The position numbers were made by a program, and so were the translations under genes. Below, piece by piece: positions 46,166 to 58,557 of a stretch of 64,000 bases of DNA; within the stretch, counting starts at the first letter, position 1; each line of letters begins with the position of its first letter. Under the pieces are notes generated by a model. It saw only the letters and a list, made by a program, of their open reading frames with translations, searched no databases and was not told the origin of the DNA. Origin of the DNA: Morella rubra (taxonomy: Eukaryota; Streptophyta; Magnoliopsida; Fagales; Myricaceae); NCBI GenBank assembly GCA_003952965.2, contig CM025855.1, forward strand, positions 31,775,590 to 31,839,589. The letters are read 5' to 3'.

Positions 46166-49100
46166 GTACGGTTCTTCCCTTGTTACAAGACAACGAAAAC
46201 TGCCTTTTAAAAATGGGCCTAAATTTAGAAGTCGTTTAAAATTAATATAATATTATATACACGGGTAAGTATTTATTTTTATTTTTTTATGTATGTGTAT
46301 TTGGCAGAGAAATTAGTTCGACTAAATAATTTTAAATGAAAATATTTACGATTTCAATTCATGTTTTGGATACTTTTCTTGTTTTTTGTCCTGATGATCA
46401 GTATTAATGATTATCTCATAAGGGCAAGTGGATTTTATTAACTTAATTATTTCGTTAAAACAAAGAAGACGAAGAAGAAGAAGTAAGAAGAAGAATATGC
46501 TCATTGGGAGGGAGATGGAGGGGTCCTTGACGTTGACAATGCATTGGAGATTCTTCACAAATTGAGGAGTGGTATTGCCTGTTGGCATCTCCTTTTTTTG
46601 CGAAAATTAATGCCACATGTTTATCTTCGTGGGATGGAACAAAAAAATAAAAATAAAATAGGTCTATTTAGGGAGGGGTAGTAACGTCATTAAGCAAACC
46701 ATTGTGGCCTCTTTGGGGGTGGGTGAGAGGAATAAAGGCTAGGGACCTACTTGCCCCCAAAACGACGGGCACCCACGTCGGATTTATGCTAACAGACAAA
46801 AATGCCACCTTCAAACGATGCCCATCTCAAGATCTCCTCAAATCTTCGTGTCTCTCAGACTTGGATCAGATGGAAAATTTTATGATTAACGGATCGATAC
46901 AAGAATCCCCTTCGGTGAAAAGACAAATGTGTCCTCTCCTCTCCACTCAAATTCAAACATTACTTGCATGCTCTTTCTTCTCTTTTTTTTTTTTTTGAAT
47001 AAAAAAGTAATCTGAAATTACAATTTTATATGGACTTGAAATTATCAAAATTTAAATATTTTTCAAATTTAGATCTTCTGGATTATCTTCTTTAAGCCCT
47101 TTAATTCAGTCCTACACAAACCAACATGCTCATAAAGAAACGTGAATATCTTGTACATATTTATTTTTTTCTTTCTTCTCATATTCAAATGTTTAAATAG
47201 TTAGCATATACGTGTTCTCGATAGGCATGTTCATTTCTAGTATATTTTAATTATTATATTTATGACTTTCCTATTGCTCGTTAATTTCTGTCAATTATAG
47301 AAGTTGCAATTCTTTAATGTTTTAAATCATTTCATTTACAATGCCAGGGTCACACGACATCTATCGGCCTTTTTTTTTTATCCTTCATTATTTTTTTTTA
47401 TTTCTATATTTCTATAATTTATTGTTTGAGAATTATTATTTTTTGTTTCTAATAGGCAGCATGCAATGGTAAGATCTCGTAAGGCATTACTCAAAATTTT
47501 GCTAAGAAAAATTTCAAATTTCGATAAAAAGACATTTGGTTTCAGTAATTGACTTGGAAGATTTGTCAACCTCAAGCTTTCAGGCCAACTTATTTAAAAA
47601 AATAAATTTTTTTTTTTTCACAGCATGGATCCAGTAAGGACAAAGGAGATGCAGTAGGGTGTGTGCATGAATTTACGTCTGTGAAGCGAATTGATCCAAA
47701 ATTCCAAATTCTACATTCAATGGGGAGTGAGGAAGGTTTTGAGCCGTAGCCATTAAGGGTGATGCGTAAGAGTTATCCTTCAATTTACGTGTGAAGGCCG
47801 CCAATACTTAGTGATTTTTCTGTGATTGGGGAAAATAAACCAAAATTGTAAATTGAGGTTGAGGAATCTCAAGCCGGGATAGGGATACTAATAAAATCAT
47901 TAAAGACTTTTTCCTTAATTTTTTTATATGACGTATACTCAAATCGGTGAATATGGGAGTTAGCAAAATACAAAAGCATATGTAGGCAAGTATATTTTCT
48001 ATTGCTCGTTAATTTCTGTCACTTCTTTAATGTGTTCTATCGGTTTGAGAATCTAATAGGCAGCAAGCAATCTCGTAAGGCATTGCTAAGAAAAATTCAA
48101 ATTTCGATAAAAAGACATTTGGTTTCAGTAATTGACTTGGAAGATTTGTCAACCTCAAGCTTTCAGGCCAACTTACACAGCATGGATCCAGTAAGGACAA
48201 AGGAGATGCAGTAGGGTGTGTGCATGAATTTACGTGTGGGATAAGAAAATAGTTATTGTATTTTTCTGTGAAGCGAATTGATCCAAAATTCCAAATTCTA
48301 CATTCAATGGGGAGTGAGGAAGGTTTTGAGCCGTAGATGTTAGGGATACTAATAAAATAAGGATTGGATATAGATTTTGGTTTTAGAGAAGATCATTAAA
48401 TTTTTGTTCATATTATTACCTACTCAAATAGGTCCAAAATGGTCATCACGTACGTAAATGTGGAATCAATTTTTAATAGTTAAAAGCAATGAAAATTCGA
48501 ATTTTCAGCTACGCAGGCTCTTTTTGTTTAATTTAATAATTAAAAGTAATGAAAATTCGTGAAGTAATAAACTACTTTATATTATAACTAATTTTACATC
48601 GAAATAAATACTTGGCTGAAAATTCGTGAGTTTGAGGTCTAACCGTCTCCGACTATAAGACTTTGGGACTTCTATTATGTGAAAACCAAACACACAAATT
48701 GAGTACATTTTTGAAACACTGCATGTGTTTATCGACCACAATGATTTATACGTATAATAAGTTATCTTATAGGCTAAAAAAGTTTGTTTATAACCTTCTG
48801 GTGTAAAATAAATTCATAAAAAAAATGTGCAACTTATACAACTTCTCATTATCTTTTCAAAATATGTGCAAACTTATATATATTCTCGTTATCTTTTCCA
48901 TAGCAGTACGAGCTCACTAAAAGATCATATTGTGATGATTTTAGCACTAGGATAATGACACTTTGCATCATTTAATTATGAAGTCCTTACATTTTGCACT
49001 ATTACTATCATTTAATTTGTTATATATATATTATCTATCAACTACTGATTTCAAACACTTTATACTATTTATTAGAATCATCCATCAATTTGGCAATCAA

Positions 49101-52100
49101 AATTAATGAAATGAAAATTTTACTTACATATTTTTTTCGAGATTCGATATGCAAAAATTGTCACTTTAGAAGATAAAAAATTATTTTTTAACATATGGAG
49201 TAACGTATGTGAAATCAGTAATTAATAGACAAAATTTATAATTTGGTGCAAAATGACAAAATTTTCATAATTAGAAGGTGTCAAGTCTAATATCTTCCTT
49301 TAAACTATGAGATTTTGATATGGATGCTAGAACACCTAAAAAAAAAAAGGAAAAAAAGAAAAAAGAAAAACACAGAGAGGGTGTTCCTACTTTTAAAATT
49401 AGGACCAAATTCCACCATTTATTATACACTTACGTGAGATGTTTTAGTTGCTTACCATTTTTTTTTCTCTAAAGGAGTGTTTGGCTTGTATTATATAAAG
49501 TAGAAAAAAATATGGCCGTCCTTGACTTATTATGATTGGCAGTTTCTTCAAGCAATAGAAGATTCCGGACGAAACCGCAAATAGCTCGAGGAATGTCATT
49601 TGGACAGTAGAGGACTGCCGAATTTCTGATCTCTCGCTCGCACTTAAAATATTGCAAAGCTTTTGAAAACAAGAGATTTTTTTTTTTTTTTTTTTAACTG
49701 AAGCGAAGAGATTATTGGTACAGTTTGCAAGTAATTCTATCTCCAGAATAAACGTACGTCACATAATAATAATTTTGTTTTTTGGGTAATGTATTTTTTT
49801 TTATTTTAACATTTCTTAGGTTAATGCATCTAGGCTAAAAACATATCACAACGTGCCTACGTGCTTCAGCGAAATTGACGCTTTATTTGACAAATATTTT
49901 CTTTACGAGGCAGGATATAAAATGGTAGGCATGTGAAATCCTTTCATGGATAAATTGGTAATATAAAATGAAAAAAACAAGGTTAGACCTCTTAAGTTGA
50001 TGGTACTTTTGACATACTTCTAGGAAAATTTGCATTAAACAAGAGAGAAAAAAAAGAATTATATACATGCACTTTTATTTGAACTATTTAAAAAATTAAA
50101 AAAATAATATTAGCGTATAGTTTTTCTATTTGTATTAGATATTGGACGTTCATGGTTGAAAATTTTATTTTCTCTTTTTAAAATAATTAATTGTTTAGTC
50201 TAAAAAGAAATTATTTTATATTGGTCCTACCACCACAAGTTTTTGTTACTTAAAGCTTTCTAATAGCTATAATTTCATGAAAGATATTAATATTTTTTAT
50301 TTAAATGAGAAGATTAATATTTAAATATTCAAAAAATTATCAGGACGGCCTTGAATGATTTCATAATTGGCTTAATCACCCTGTATAATTAGGCATACTA
50401 GAAGGTCTTAATGACTAATATCTATAATCCTAGGTAACTAAACACTTGAATGCGACATCAATATAAAATTAATGAAGTAGAAATCAAGTAAACTTATGTC
50501 GAGTCAGCGTTTACACCTCTAACAAAATTTTCCATTAAAAAATTGTTAATCCACGTCAATCACTCTAATTCATCTAAGAAAAGTGCTTAAGATATTTGGA
50601 GCGATTCTAACTGTAATTCAATTGTTTAAAAGAAAACTATTTTAATAATCCAATATTAATTATTTTAAATCCCATTCGGATTTTCTGTAGTATTATATAC
50701 TATTAATAAAATTAATATAACATCTAACCAGATCCAATGATTTAGTTGAAAGGGTACCACGGAATTAATTAAAATTTTCGAGTATAAAAAAAAATTTGGA
50801 GTTATTGGATCCCATGTCATAGATGGAATCCCATGCACCAAAAAAAAAAAAAGAATTAGATATTTATTTATAGCAATATAATAATTTAGGAAATTATAGT
50901 AAGAAGCCGATGCCATTATTGGAGTATTGCAGAAACATCAGGGGTGGTTGTGGAATTAAAAAAAGAAGGGTGGGGAGTGGGAGTAACGTGGGACGGTTGT
51001 GATTTTATTTAAACTGGAGCCTCAAACATTGACAATTGAAGAAGCCTGGATTCCGTAAGGAGAAGGGAAACTCATTTTCCAACCCCCCACAATTAATTCT
51101 GAAAAATTCAGGGGCTGAGCAGGAAAAAGAGAAAAAAAAATTATAAAATTGCGTAAAAGGACGAGATTCCCTACAAGCAATTGCTCTCAACCCCCCCACT
51201 TGCATAATACTGTGAGAAGAAAAGTTCGGGCTTTCGTAAGCCGAATTGCGGCTACGATTTCATTTCCCTTTCCCTTTCTCTTTCTTGTTGCTTTTTCTCT
51301 GCTTTGTTTTTCTTTTTTGTTGGGGTCAAAGGAGTTTGCGTGTGGGTGTCGAAGAGGGTTTTAAGGAGAGAGAGGAAACGTCAAAGGCTGCAATTATTGT
51401 GTTTTGAGTAAAATATGTTGTTCAGTGGAAAATGTCTTCGTGCTTCTTATGATCTAGAAACCCCGTTTGTTCCCTCTAATAAATGACCCTTCGGCTTGGT
51501 TTTGGGGCTCTTTTGGGTTTTTGGGTTTCCCTCCTCACTCTTTTTTCTCCTTATGGGACTTTTTCCTCTCTTATCTAAATGTTGATCTAACCTTTTTGGG
51601 TTGCCCTCCTTTGAAGCATCTAAATACCATGAGGTTGGATCACACATAGTCGACCTAACTTGTTCACATATGTGGAGAGAGAGCAGAGAGCAGAGCTTTA
51701 GAGCTTTAGAGGATTGGGGATTCCCCTGCTGCTTTGTTTAGTAGAGAACAATAAAGTATACCAAGAAGGAAAAGAAAACTCTACATGTGAATGTTATTAT
51801 ATCGATAAAAATGTATAGAAGATATCATTTTGTTTGCTTTTGCAAGGGAACCATAGAAGATCTCTTAGGAGAATATTGATTTTTTTTCCCTATAAATAAT
51901 TTGAATGCCTTCTTTTGTTCTTCAAATGTTATACTAATTGATATTGAAGAAGATTATAGTGCTGCCTCCTTTATGTCAATCATAAATGTATCATGCCCCA
52001 TTATGTAATCATAATTATCCTTGTCTAAAGTGTATGCTGTCCTCCTCACAGTGACTTAAGTTTTTTTTTTTCTTGGAAAACTATGATTTCCTTGCAGAAT

Positions 52101-53807
52101 TTTCTTTCCTTCCTGTTCCGAGTATTTCCAATAAAAACACATTCTGGAACCAGAGGCGAGCAATTCAAAACACTCCATTGATTTCAAAGTTGACCCCAGC
52201 TATCCCTAATTGATGCATATGACTTCCAGAGTCATTGCTTTTTGTTTCTTTCCAGCGAGATTTCGAGCCCCCTTTCTTCAATTTGAAGCTACTATTTTGT
52301 CAACTCGTGAGATTTCTAGGAGGATATGTGCAAGCATCAAATAAATAAATAAATAAAAAAGTATACGAAGAAAGAAGAAGAGCATGACTAGAGGCCAGAG
52401 AGGGAGAGAGAGGCTGCGATAGCTGCCTTTCTTCACTTAGAGGCAACCAAAAGTTCTGCGACTTTATAAACGTAATAGAGACCAGACTGGGACCAGCCAT
52501 CTGCATAAATAGTAATCGTACTATCTCTATTGCCCAGTTCTACTTGACTACGTAAGCTTGAACAGACCCGTGATGGATAGGTCGCTGCATTAGGGTTTAA
52601 CCCAATTGGCTGCCTGTCGGGTCCGCCCCCAGCAACTTGCGAACGAAATCAGGAATAAAGTTCTTCTGCAAATTCTGCGTTTATTTTTCTGTTTTTACTG
52701 AACCAAAAAAGTGAAGCCGGGGGCCATAGAAAGCTTAAAGCCTTAAATGCTGACCAGTGACCAAGGAAGCTGCAGAAGATGCTTCTGTACGGCATTAATA
52801 CCATAGTGATGATTGTGGAATTGTTTAGTGAAAACGTTGAAGGAAAAAATTGCACCAAGTGGAGCTCCAAAGTGGGGATGAGTTTTTTTCTCCCGGGTTG
52901 ATTAGCTGACTGAATACAACAAGTTTGATGGGTCCTAATTCCTAACTCGGGAAGCTCTTTGACCTGTCCCCTGATTTAATACTTGTACGTATAATGGTAC
53001 ATGAGACGTACCTTTTTCCTCGGTATTAGCTGTTTATAACTGCCAAACTGAGAAAAGTAGCTTTCATTGCCTTGGAATCTTCATGCCTTGCACACTTCAA
53101 AGAAACTTCCTCAAAAAGCCCATCAAAATAGCAACAAAAGATGGGGGTCGGGATGTCTCTGACTCTGGGCATGTGAACCAAGTGGCCCGCTTGATACCAT
53201 CTCTGGCACATGAAAAAAAAGTTACGTCTTTAAACTTCTCCCATTCTACGAAACTTACGAGGTACAGATTCCCCTCTTAGAAGCAAATTCCATCGTCTTT
53301 CAGACTTTATTCCCGTTTCTAGGTGGTTCTTGTCTAAGCATTTTGCTAAAGGTGCATGCAAGAGCACCAAAGTAAGATGGGCATCCTGGGACGCCATTGT
53401 GGACTCGAGTGGTGTTTGTTTCAACTCTACCTGGCCTTCGTCGGCAGTTCCAAATCCGCCCATGTCAGCAACAAATCTCAAGTGATCTATGCAGAACAGG
53501 CACGGATGATCATGTTAGAGACATAAGTGATAAGTATCTAGCCAAGAGATTCGACGTAACATAATAGAAAGACTATCACCTAATTTGAAGGTTAAGTCTA
53601 TATGTGCGAGTCCAAACAGCTTGTTTCAAATTTAATTTATTCACCAACTTTGCGTACCATCCGTGACTTGTATTTTTGGGCGTAAGGTTGGAAAAAGCTC
53701 AATTGATTGTTTTTCAATTATTTACCATAAGCTCGGATAAGTTGTAAAGTACATGTAACTCTCATACTAGTTACTCGTTATTACTCTCAAAATCAACTAT
53801 TCTCATA
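46166..53807. other. Long intergenic stretch, no gene recognised
   Basis: AT-rich sequence with many homopolymers. A duplicated segment (47273-47749 and 48001-48336) is listed separately. About 51140-51400 is pyrimidine-rich, resembling a 5' leader, but no coding exon follows. The minus strand at about 53424-53490 contains an exon-like stretch (see findings). No RNA gene was identified. Confidence 0.5.
47273..48336. repeat. Direct repeat of about 0.34-0.48 kb
   Basis: Copies at 47273-47749 and 48001-48336 share ATTGCTCGTTAATTTCTGTC, AAAAGACATTTGGTTTCAGT, TTGGAAGATTTGTCAACCTC, CATGGATCCAGTAAGGACAA and GAAGGTTTTGAGCCGTAG. The first copy is longer through AT-rich insertions; the second has its own 30-base insertion near 48236. 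No function is evident. Confidence 0.85.
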
Positions 53808-54100
53808 AGAGCATCACTCAAATCTTTTATGGTATTCAACACTGCACTCAGTGGATCTATTCTAAGAGTGCTTGTAAGGAGTGATATTGTGAAACTCTAA
53901 TAATCTCTCCCTTGTAATGATGCTCTTGCGACTTGAACCCATGACCTCTTGACTTCGATACTACTTGTCGAACTGTTGAGCCTTCATTCTTCTCTAAATT
54001 AATTTGTATTAGGAGAGCGTCACTCAAGTGTTTTATGACAAGTGACATCGTACTTAGCAGGCTTGCTCTAAGAGCGCTCGCATGAGTAGCATTGTGAATA
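53808..54100 (-). mobile_element. tRNA-derived SINE-like core flanked by direct repeats
   Basis: On the minus strand, GGCTCAACAGTTCG (box A-like) and GGTCATGGGTTCAAGTCGC (box B-like) lie about 35 bases apart at about 53932-53990. On both sides are related segments of about 85 bases, 53808-53892 and 54013-54098, sharing AGAGC(A/G)TCACTCAA, CTAAGAG(T/C)GCT and CATTGTGAA-like phrases. It is probably a SINE inserted into, or forming part of, a larger non-coding element. Confidence 0.5.
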
Positions 54101-54205
54101 GTAAAAACAAGATGAAGTTCATGTTATCCAACGTAATCATTTTATTTTAAATTTTATTCTTTTTCCCTTACGAGTAGCCCCTTTACAACAGGTGGGCAAG
54201 CTCAA

Positions 54206-54661
54206 CCTATGAGGCTTGCCAATTGGACTGGTTATGCCAGTCTTTCTGGACTAGGCCCATATATCAGGTTAAGAAATGGCCTTCGGTGCGAGAAGCACGC
54301 TTACAAGCCACAAGGCTTGTGAGGGAAGCCTACTTCTGCCAACCGACAAGGCTTGGAACATCGACTGCCTTTGCCATGCTCTCTGGATTTGGCCGATAGC
54401 GTAGGTTAAGAAATGTCCTGGACCAATAACTGGGTCCATGACGGAGTTTCACTGGGCCTGTTTATTATTGAGATGGTCAGCCTATGAGGCTTGCCCATTG
54501 AACTGGTTGAGCGAAGCCTACTTCTGGCAAGCCACAAGGCTTGGAACGTCGACTGCTTTTGCCATGCTCTCTGGAATTGGCGCATAGATCAAGTGAAGAA
54601 ATGTCCTGGACCAAGAAACTGGGCTGATGACGGAGTTTCACTGGGCCTGTTTATTATTGAG
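54206..54661. repeat. Tandem repeat next to the 3' end of the GDPD gene
   Basis: Unit 1 is 54206-54471 and unit 2 is 54481-54661. Both start CCTATGAGGCTTGCC and end TTCACTGGGCCTGTTTATTA. Unit 2 lacks the middle 90 bases or so of unit 1. Unit 2 stops 50 bases before the GDPD stop codon, so both copies may lie in its 3' untranslated region. Confidence 0.85.
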
Positions 54662-54711
54662 AAAAGACCACTCTATATACAGAACTTGGATTTGAAGTAT
54701 GTACATTGCTT

Positions 54712-57700
54712 TCAAGTATGTATCAACTCAGGGGTAAGTTTCAGAAGTGAAGAGAGTTGTTGCTGCAGGAACCCGGGCTTTGTTTTCACTTGCATCTGTC
54801 CTTCCTCACCAAATAAGCCATTTTCCTCGTCAGCTTCTTCGCAGTAATATGAGATTGCCTCTGTGATTTCTTGAACCAAGTCAACAATCACTCCATCAAT
54901 ACCTGTAAGATGTTGCATATACACCACCCTTGGGAGGTTACTGCCAATACACAAGTATTTCATAAGTAAATTGGTGAAAGTCCATTTTGAATCATTTAAG
55001 AAAGATATATCCCGTCTGGGTGTGGGTGTGGGTGGGGTTGGGGGGAGAGAACCGAGCTTACTTCAATTCGCCATAAGTTACAAGGGAAAGCTTGGACTCT
55101 TTGATTCTAGTTACTGCTTCTGGATTTCTCAAGATTGCTGTTATTTCCGAGACAATTCCTTGCAGACCACCTGTCAGGCACATCTTGATAGCCTCGTCCA
55201 AGGAATTCCTTCTTATGTCCACGTAAATTTCAGATCCTCCATTAGTAAGAAAGAACACCTGGTAATATCAGTAGTAAAGTATTTCCAAATCCAATCAAAT
55301 TGCTGATATTTTCAAGGACAATACATGCGAGAAAAAATATCTTGCTGAAATTGCTCTACTAAGAAATTCCATTTGGTGTTTTGAGCTTTTGCTGAGATGT
55401 TGCTCTTGATGCTGGTACTTAGAAACTGATAATTTCAATGAAGTTCTACAACTGCCGAAACAGAGGACACTGCAGACCCAAATGCGTACAGGCGATTGAC
55501 CTGACTAATGTCATACACTCGTCATCTAAGTTGTTGCTCGGAGTCGTTCATGTCTAAAGTCAATTATGACAACAGCAAGGCAATATATCAAGATGGAAGA
55601 AGAAATGATCTTACGGGGTAGATGGTCTGCAATTTTCTGATCAGCAGAGCAGCATCAGGTTGAAAGCTTGAAAACCTGATAGGTCTGTCCTTAGCATACT
55701 CATTTACCACCTGTCCCAAGATTTTAGTAAATACTACCATTTCCATAGGATAACAATACAACGCACTGCCACAGCGTAAATGTAAATTGCAAAAGCAGGT
55801 GGCATGCCTGCAGGATTGCTTGAAGAACACGAGTGAGATCTTCAGCCGTATACACCATGTGATCGTCCAACTTCAACTCAATGTTGAAACCTACTGAGTG
55901 TTCGACTTTCTCGAACGCATCTTGCAATGTGCACAGAGGATGATCGTTTTCAACCTTCCACTCAAATATTCTCCCATCTTTTGTTTTTCTAAACAAAGGC
56001 TTCCCCACCTGCATTTCCAACGACAGCAGATCATTGATGACAATAAAGATTTAGTCATTTTGGAGAGAAGTGGGGAACCATTCAGCATAGGGAGGAAGTG
56101 AACAACAAGTAATTACATTTCCTTCCTCTTTTTGGGGTCCATAAGAGAGAAATTCAGCTACAGTGAGATCTGTGACTCGTCTCTCGACAATGGCGCCCTA
56201 AAACAAAGACGCATTTGAGTTAGATTTGGACTAAATATAGAATTGACAAAGTATATGCGAAAAAAAAAAAAAAAAAAAGAAAGAAAAAAAAAAAGCTTTG
56301 TGCCCATAAAAGGAGGGAGGAATCGAGGGATGAAACAAACCTTGTCCTCAGCGAGAATGAAGTTGTCATGGAAAATGATAGGACAGCCGTCTCTAGCCAC
56401 CTACAAAAACAGTCTTTGCTTATAGTCGTGTCGTTTAGATTTCCTTCCATCCCCCACTGGTAAAAGCAACAGGCCAATATCCCCATGGCTCAGATTGATA
56501 GCCACATGAGATCCAACCTTTTCTAATCTCTTTTATCCGTATATTAGAAAGGAAACACTGAAACAGAGAAGTAAGCAAATTGGTTCTACATCATCGACTT
56601 TGGAGCCATTTTTGGAGACTCGGATTCGGCCTAAGAATATTTTAATATAAACCATTGGATATATTCATTAATATGTTGTCATCCATCCAATAACCTGTCA
56701 GGACCCATTAAATAATTCACTCAGAAATCTTTCCTTCATTTTTGGGCCTTCGGGGAAAGGGTCACCACCCGGTTAGTATTCCTAACGGACCAGGATGAAA
56801 ATACGTTACAGGACTCTGTTATGCTAGAACATCTCATTGGACTGTTAGCCGCCACGCGCTCTCAAAATTTCCTCCCTAAATAGCTTCAAATTTGATACTT
56901 TCACTAGAATGCATAAGTTTAATGCAATACCAAGCCATAACTTGAAAATAATAGTCGGAATTATTATAATGGTGAAAAACTACGCAAAGAGCCCAGAGAC
57001 TTGACACGTTGAATACGTCGATACACGTGGCAGTAAAGAGACGTAAAACTCAGGTTAGCGCGGCGAATGGAGACACCATCTGCAGGTTCTGTGGTGCCAC
57101 AGAACGTAAACAGTCACAAATTTCCTTTTATTTCTCTTTTAAACAAATTAGATCGACGACAGGAACGTTTGGCAACTAAGAAAGCTTAGCAGTTTGGCAA
57201 TTCGACCCAAAATTTCTGCGGTTCTTTCTCATTCTAAAACTTTCTCGGACTCGGGAGAAACAGAAAATGACAGGAAGACCGTGACCATCGAATTCGGCGG
57301 AGGCGCCGAGGTTCGTTTGTTTCTTTTCTACCTGAACGTCGAATTCGATGAAATCGATCGGGAACTTCGCGGCGGCATTGAATGACATGATCGAATTCTC
57401 TCTGGTGGCTTTCATTCTGGGGTCCGATGATTGCATCATGTTCATTCCGCAGCCTCTGTGTCCCATCACCACGAATTTCTGGAACTTATGTCTACATTTG
57501 ACCTCATTACCGTCATCACCCTTAACATCTAAATCGAAACGCAGAAATATACACAATCAAGAACTGTAAAACTAAAGAAAGACTTTTTAAACACGCAAAG
57601 AAAAGATTCTCATTAAAACACTGACCTTTCAAGCCTGGGGATAAAAAAAAAAAAAAAAAGGACTGACCTTTGAAGAAGCTGGTGACGGAGAGGGCCAATG

Positions 57701-57764
57701 CGGCATTTTCTTGGACTTGATCAATACTCGGAACATCGGAGACATGGACGGCTTTGAGAGCCAT
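54712..57764 (-). CDS. Glycerophosphodiester phosphodiesterase, GDPD1-like
   Basis: Eight exons, 5' to 3': 57668-57764, 57332-57528, 56341-56400, 56117-56197, 55808-56008, 55615-55710, 55062-55258, 54712-54940. They total 1158 bases, 385 aa. The enzyme splits glycerophosphodiesters to glycerol-3-phosphate and an alcohol; Arabidopsis GDPD1-3 act in phosphate recycling, GDPD1 in plastids. Catalytic and metal-binding motifs are visible: GHRGCGMNM with His56, FIEFDVQ with Glu94 and Asp96, GCPIIFHD with His109, and FNIELKLDD with Glu189. Later family motifs are FSSFQPDAALLIRKLQTIYP, FFLTNGGSEIY, GLQGIVSEI and GIDGVIVDLVQEITEAI. The protein opens MALKAVHVSDVPS, as in GDPD1. The intron after exon 5 begins GC instead of GT. 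The tail is somewhat longer than in Arabidopsis GDPD1 (about 361 aa). Confidence 0.94.
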
Positions 57765-58557
57765 TGCTTAATTAAACTAGAGAAACGGATGACGGAGGAC
57801 AGGACGGAAATATCGAGCTTTGCCCGGAGTCGGTCTCAGATGGGCACGGAGACCAGGGTAAGGGGGTATTTGAAGGGATGGGCTGAAGCCTGAAAGGCCC
57901 AACACGAAACAGACAACTGACAAGAGTGAAAAACAAATTTCTTTTTATTTTTCTCGTGTTTGTTTCTGGAAAAAGATACGCCAAATAATTTGGAAGAAGG
58001 CCCTGCAGACATGGACAGAACATCCCTGATACGTGTCTTACAAGAAAAACAACTAATCATGGAGTGAGGAGAACAGAGCGTCGATCTTTTATTGATCAAA
58101 AGCTCTTAACTCTACTCATCGTTCCCTTTTCTCTATCTCATCGCTTGTTCTTCCTACCATTTGGGATATATAAAACAAGTAAATGGGAAAGAAAATGAAG
58201 GAAAAGAAATCGATCTGCATTAAGTGAATAAATGAAATTCTTCCTGTTTTCTCCTATTCTTCAACGTTTTAACCAGTAGACCGAGAAAGACAAAAGATAC
58301 ACCAAGAGCCACTGACATTTCTCCTGATCAACATGTATCGGACCTCTCTTCGATTCCCCAAAAAAAAAGAGAGTTCTGTATACAACAATAACATTGACCA
58401 CATTTACTTATTACATGGTTGAAATGGGTTATCTGCTCAGGTTCCAACTTAGACGTAATCAAACTCATCAAGTGCTGCACAGAGAGTCAGATTTTATTAA
58501 TGCTTTAGCTTAAAATACAAGTAAATAACCAGTGAAATCCAGGAGTTGCATGCACCG
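57765..58557. other. Promoter of GDPD and 3' flank of the isomerase gene
   Basis: Both neighbours are on the minus strand, so this 0.8-kb stretch serves as the end of one transcript and the start of the next. No further gene is visible. Confidence 0.6.

Noticed and set aside
51140-51730. Possible microRNA precursor or transcript leader
   Set aside because: I compared it from memory with common plant microRNAs and saw no match, and no stable hairpin was obvious by eye.
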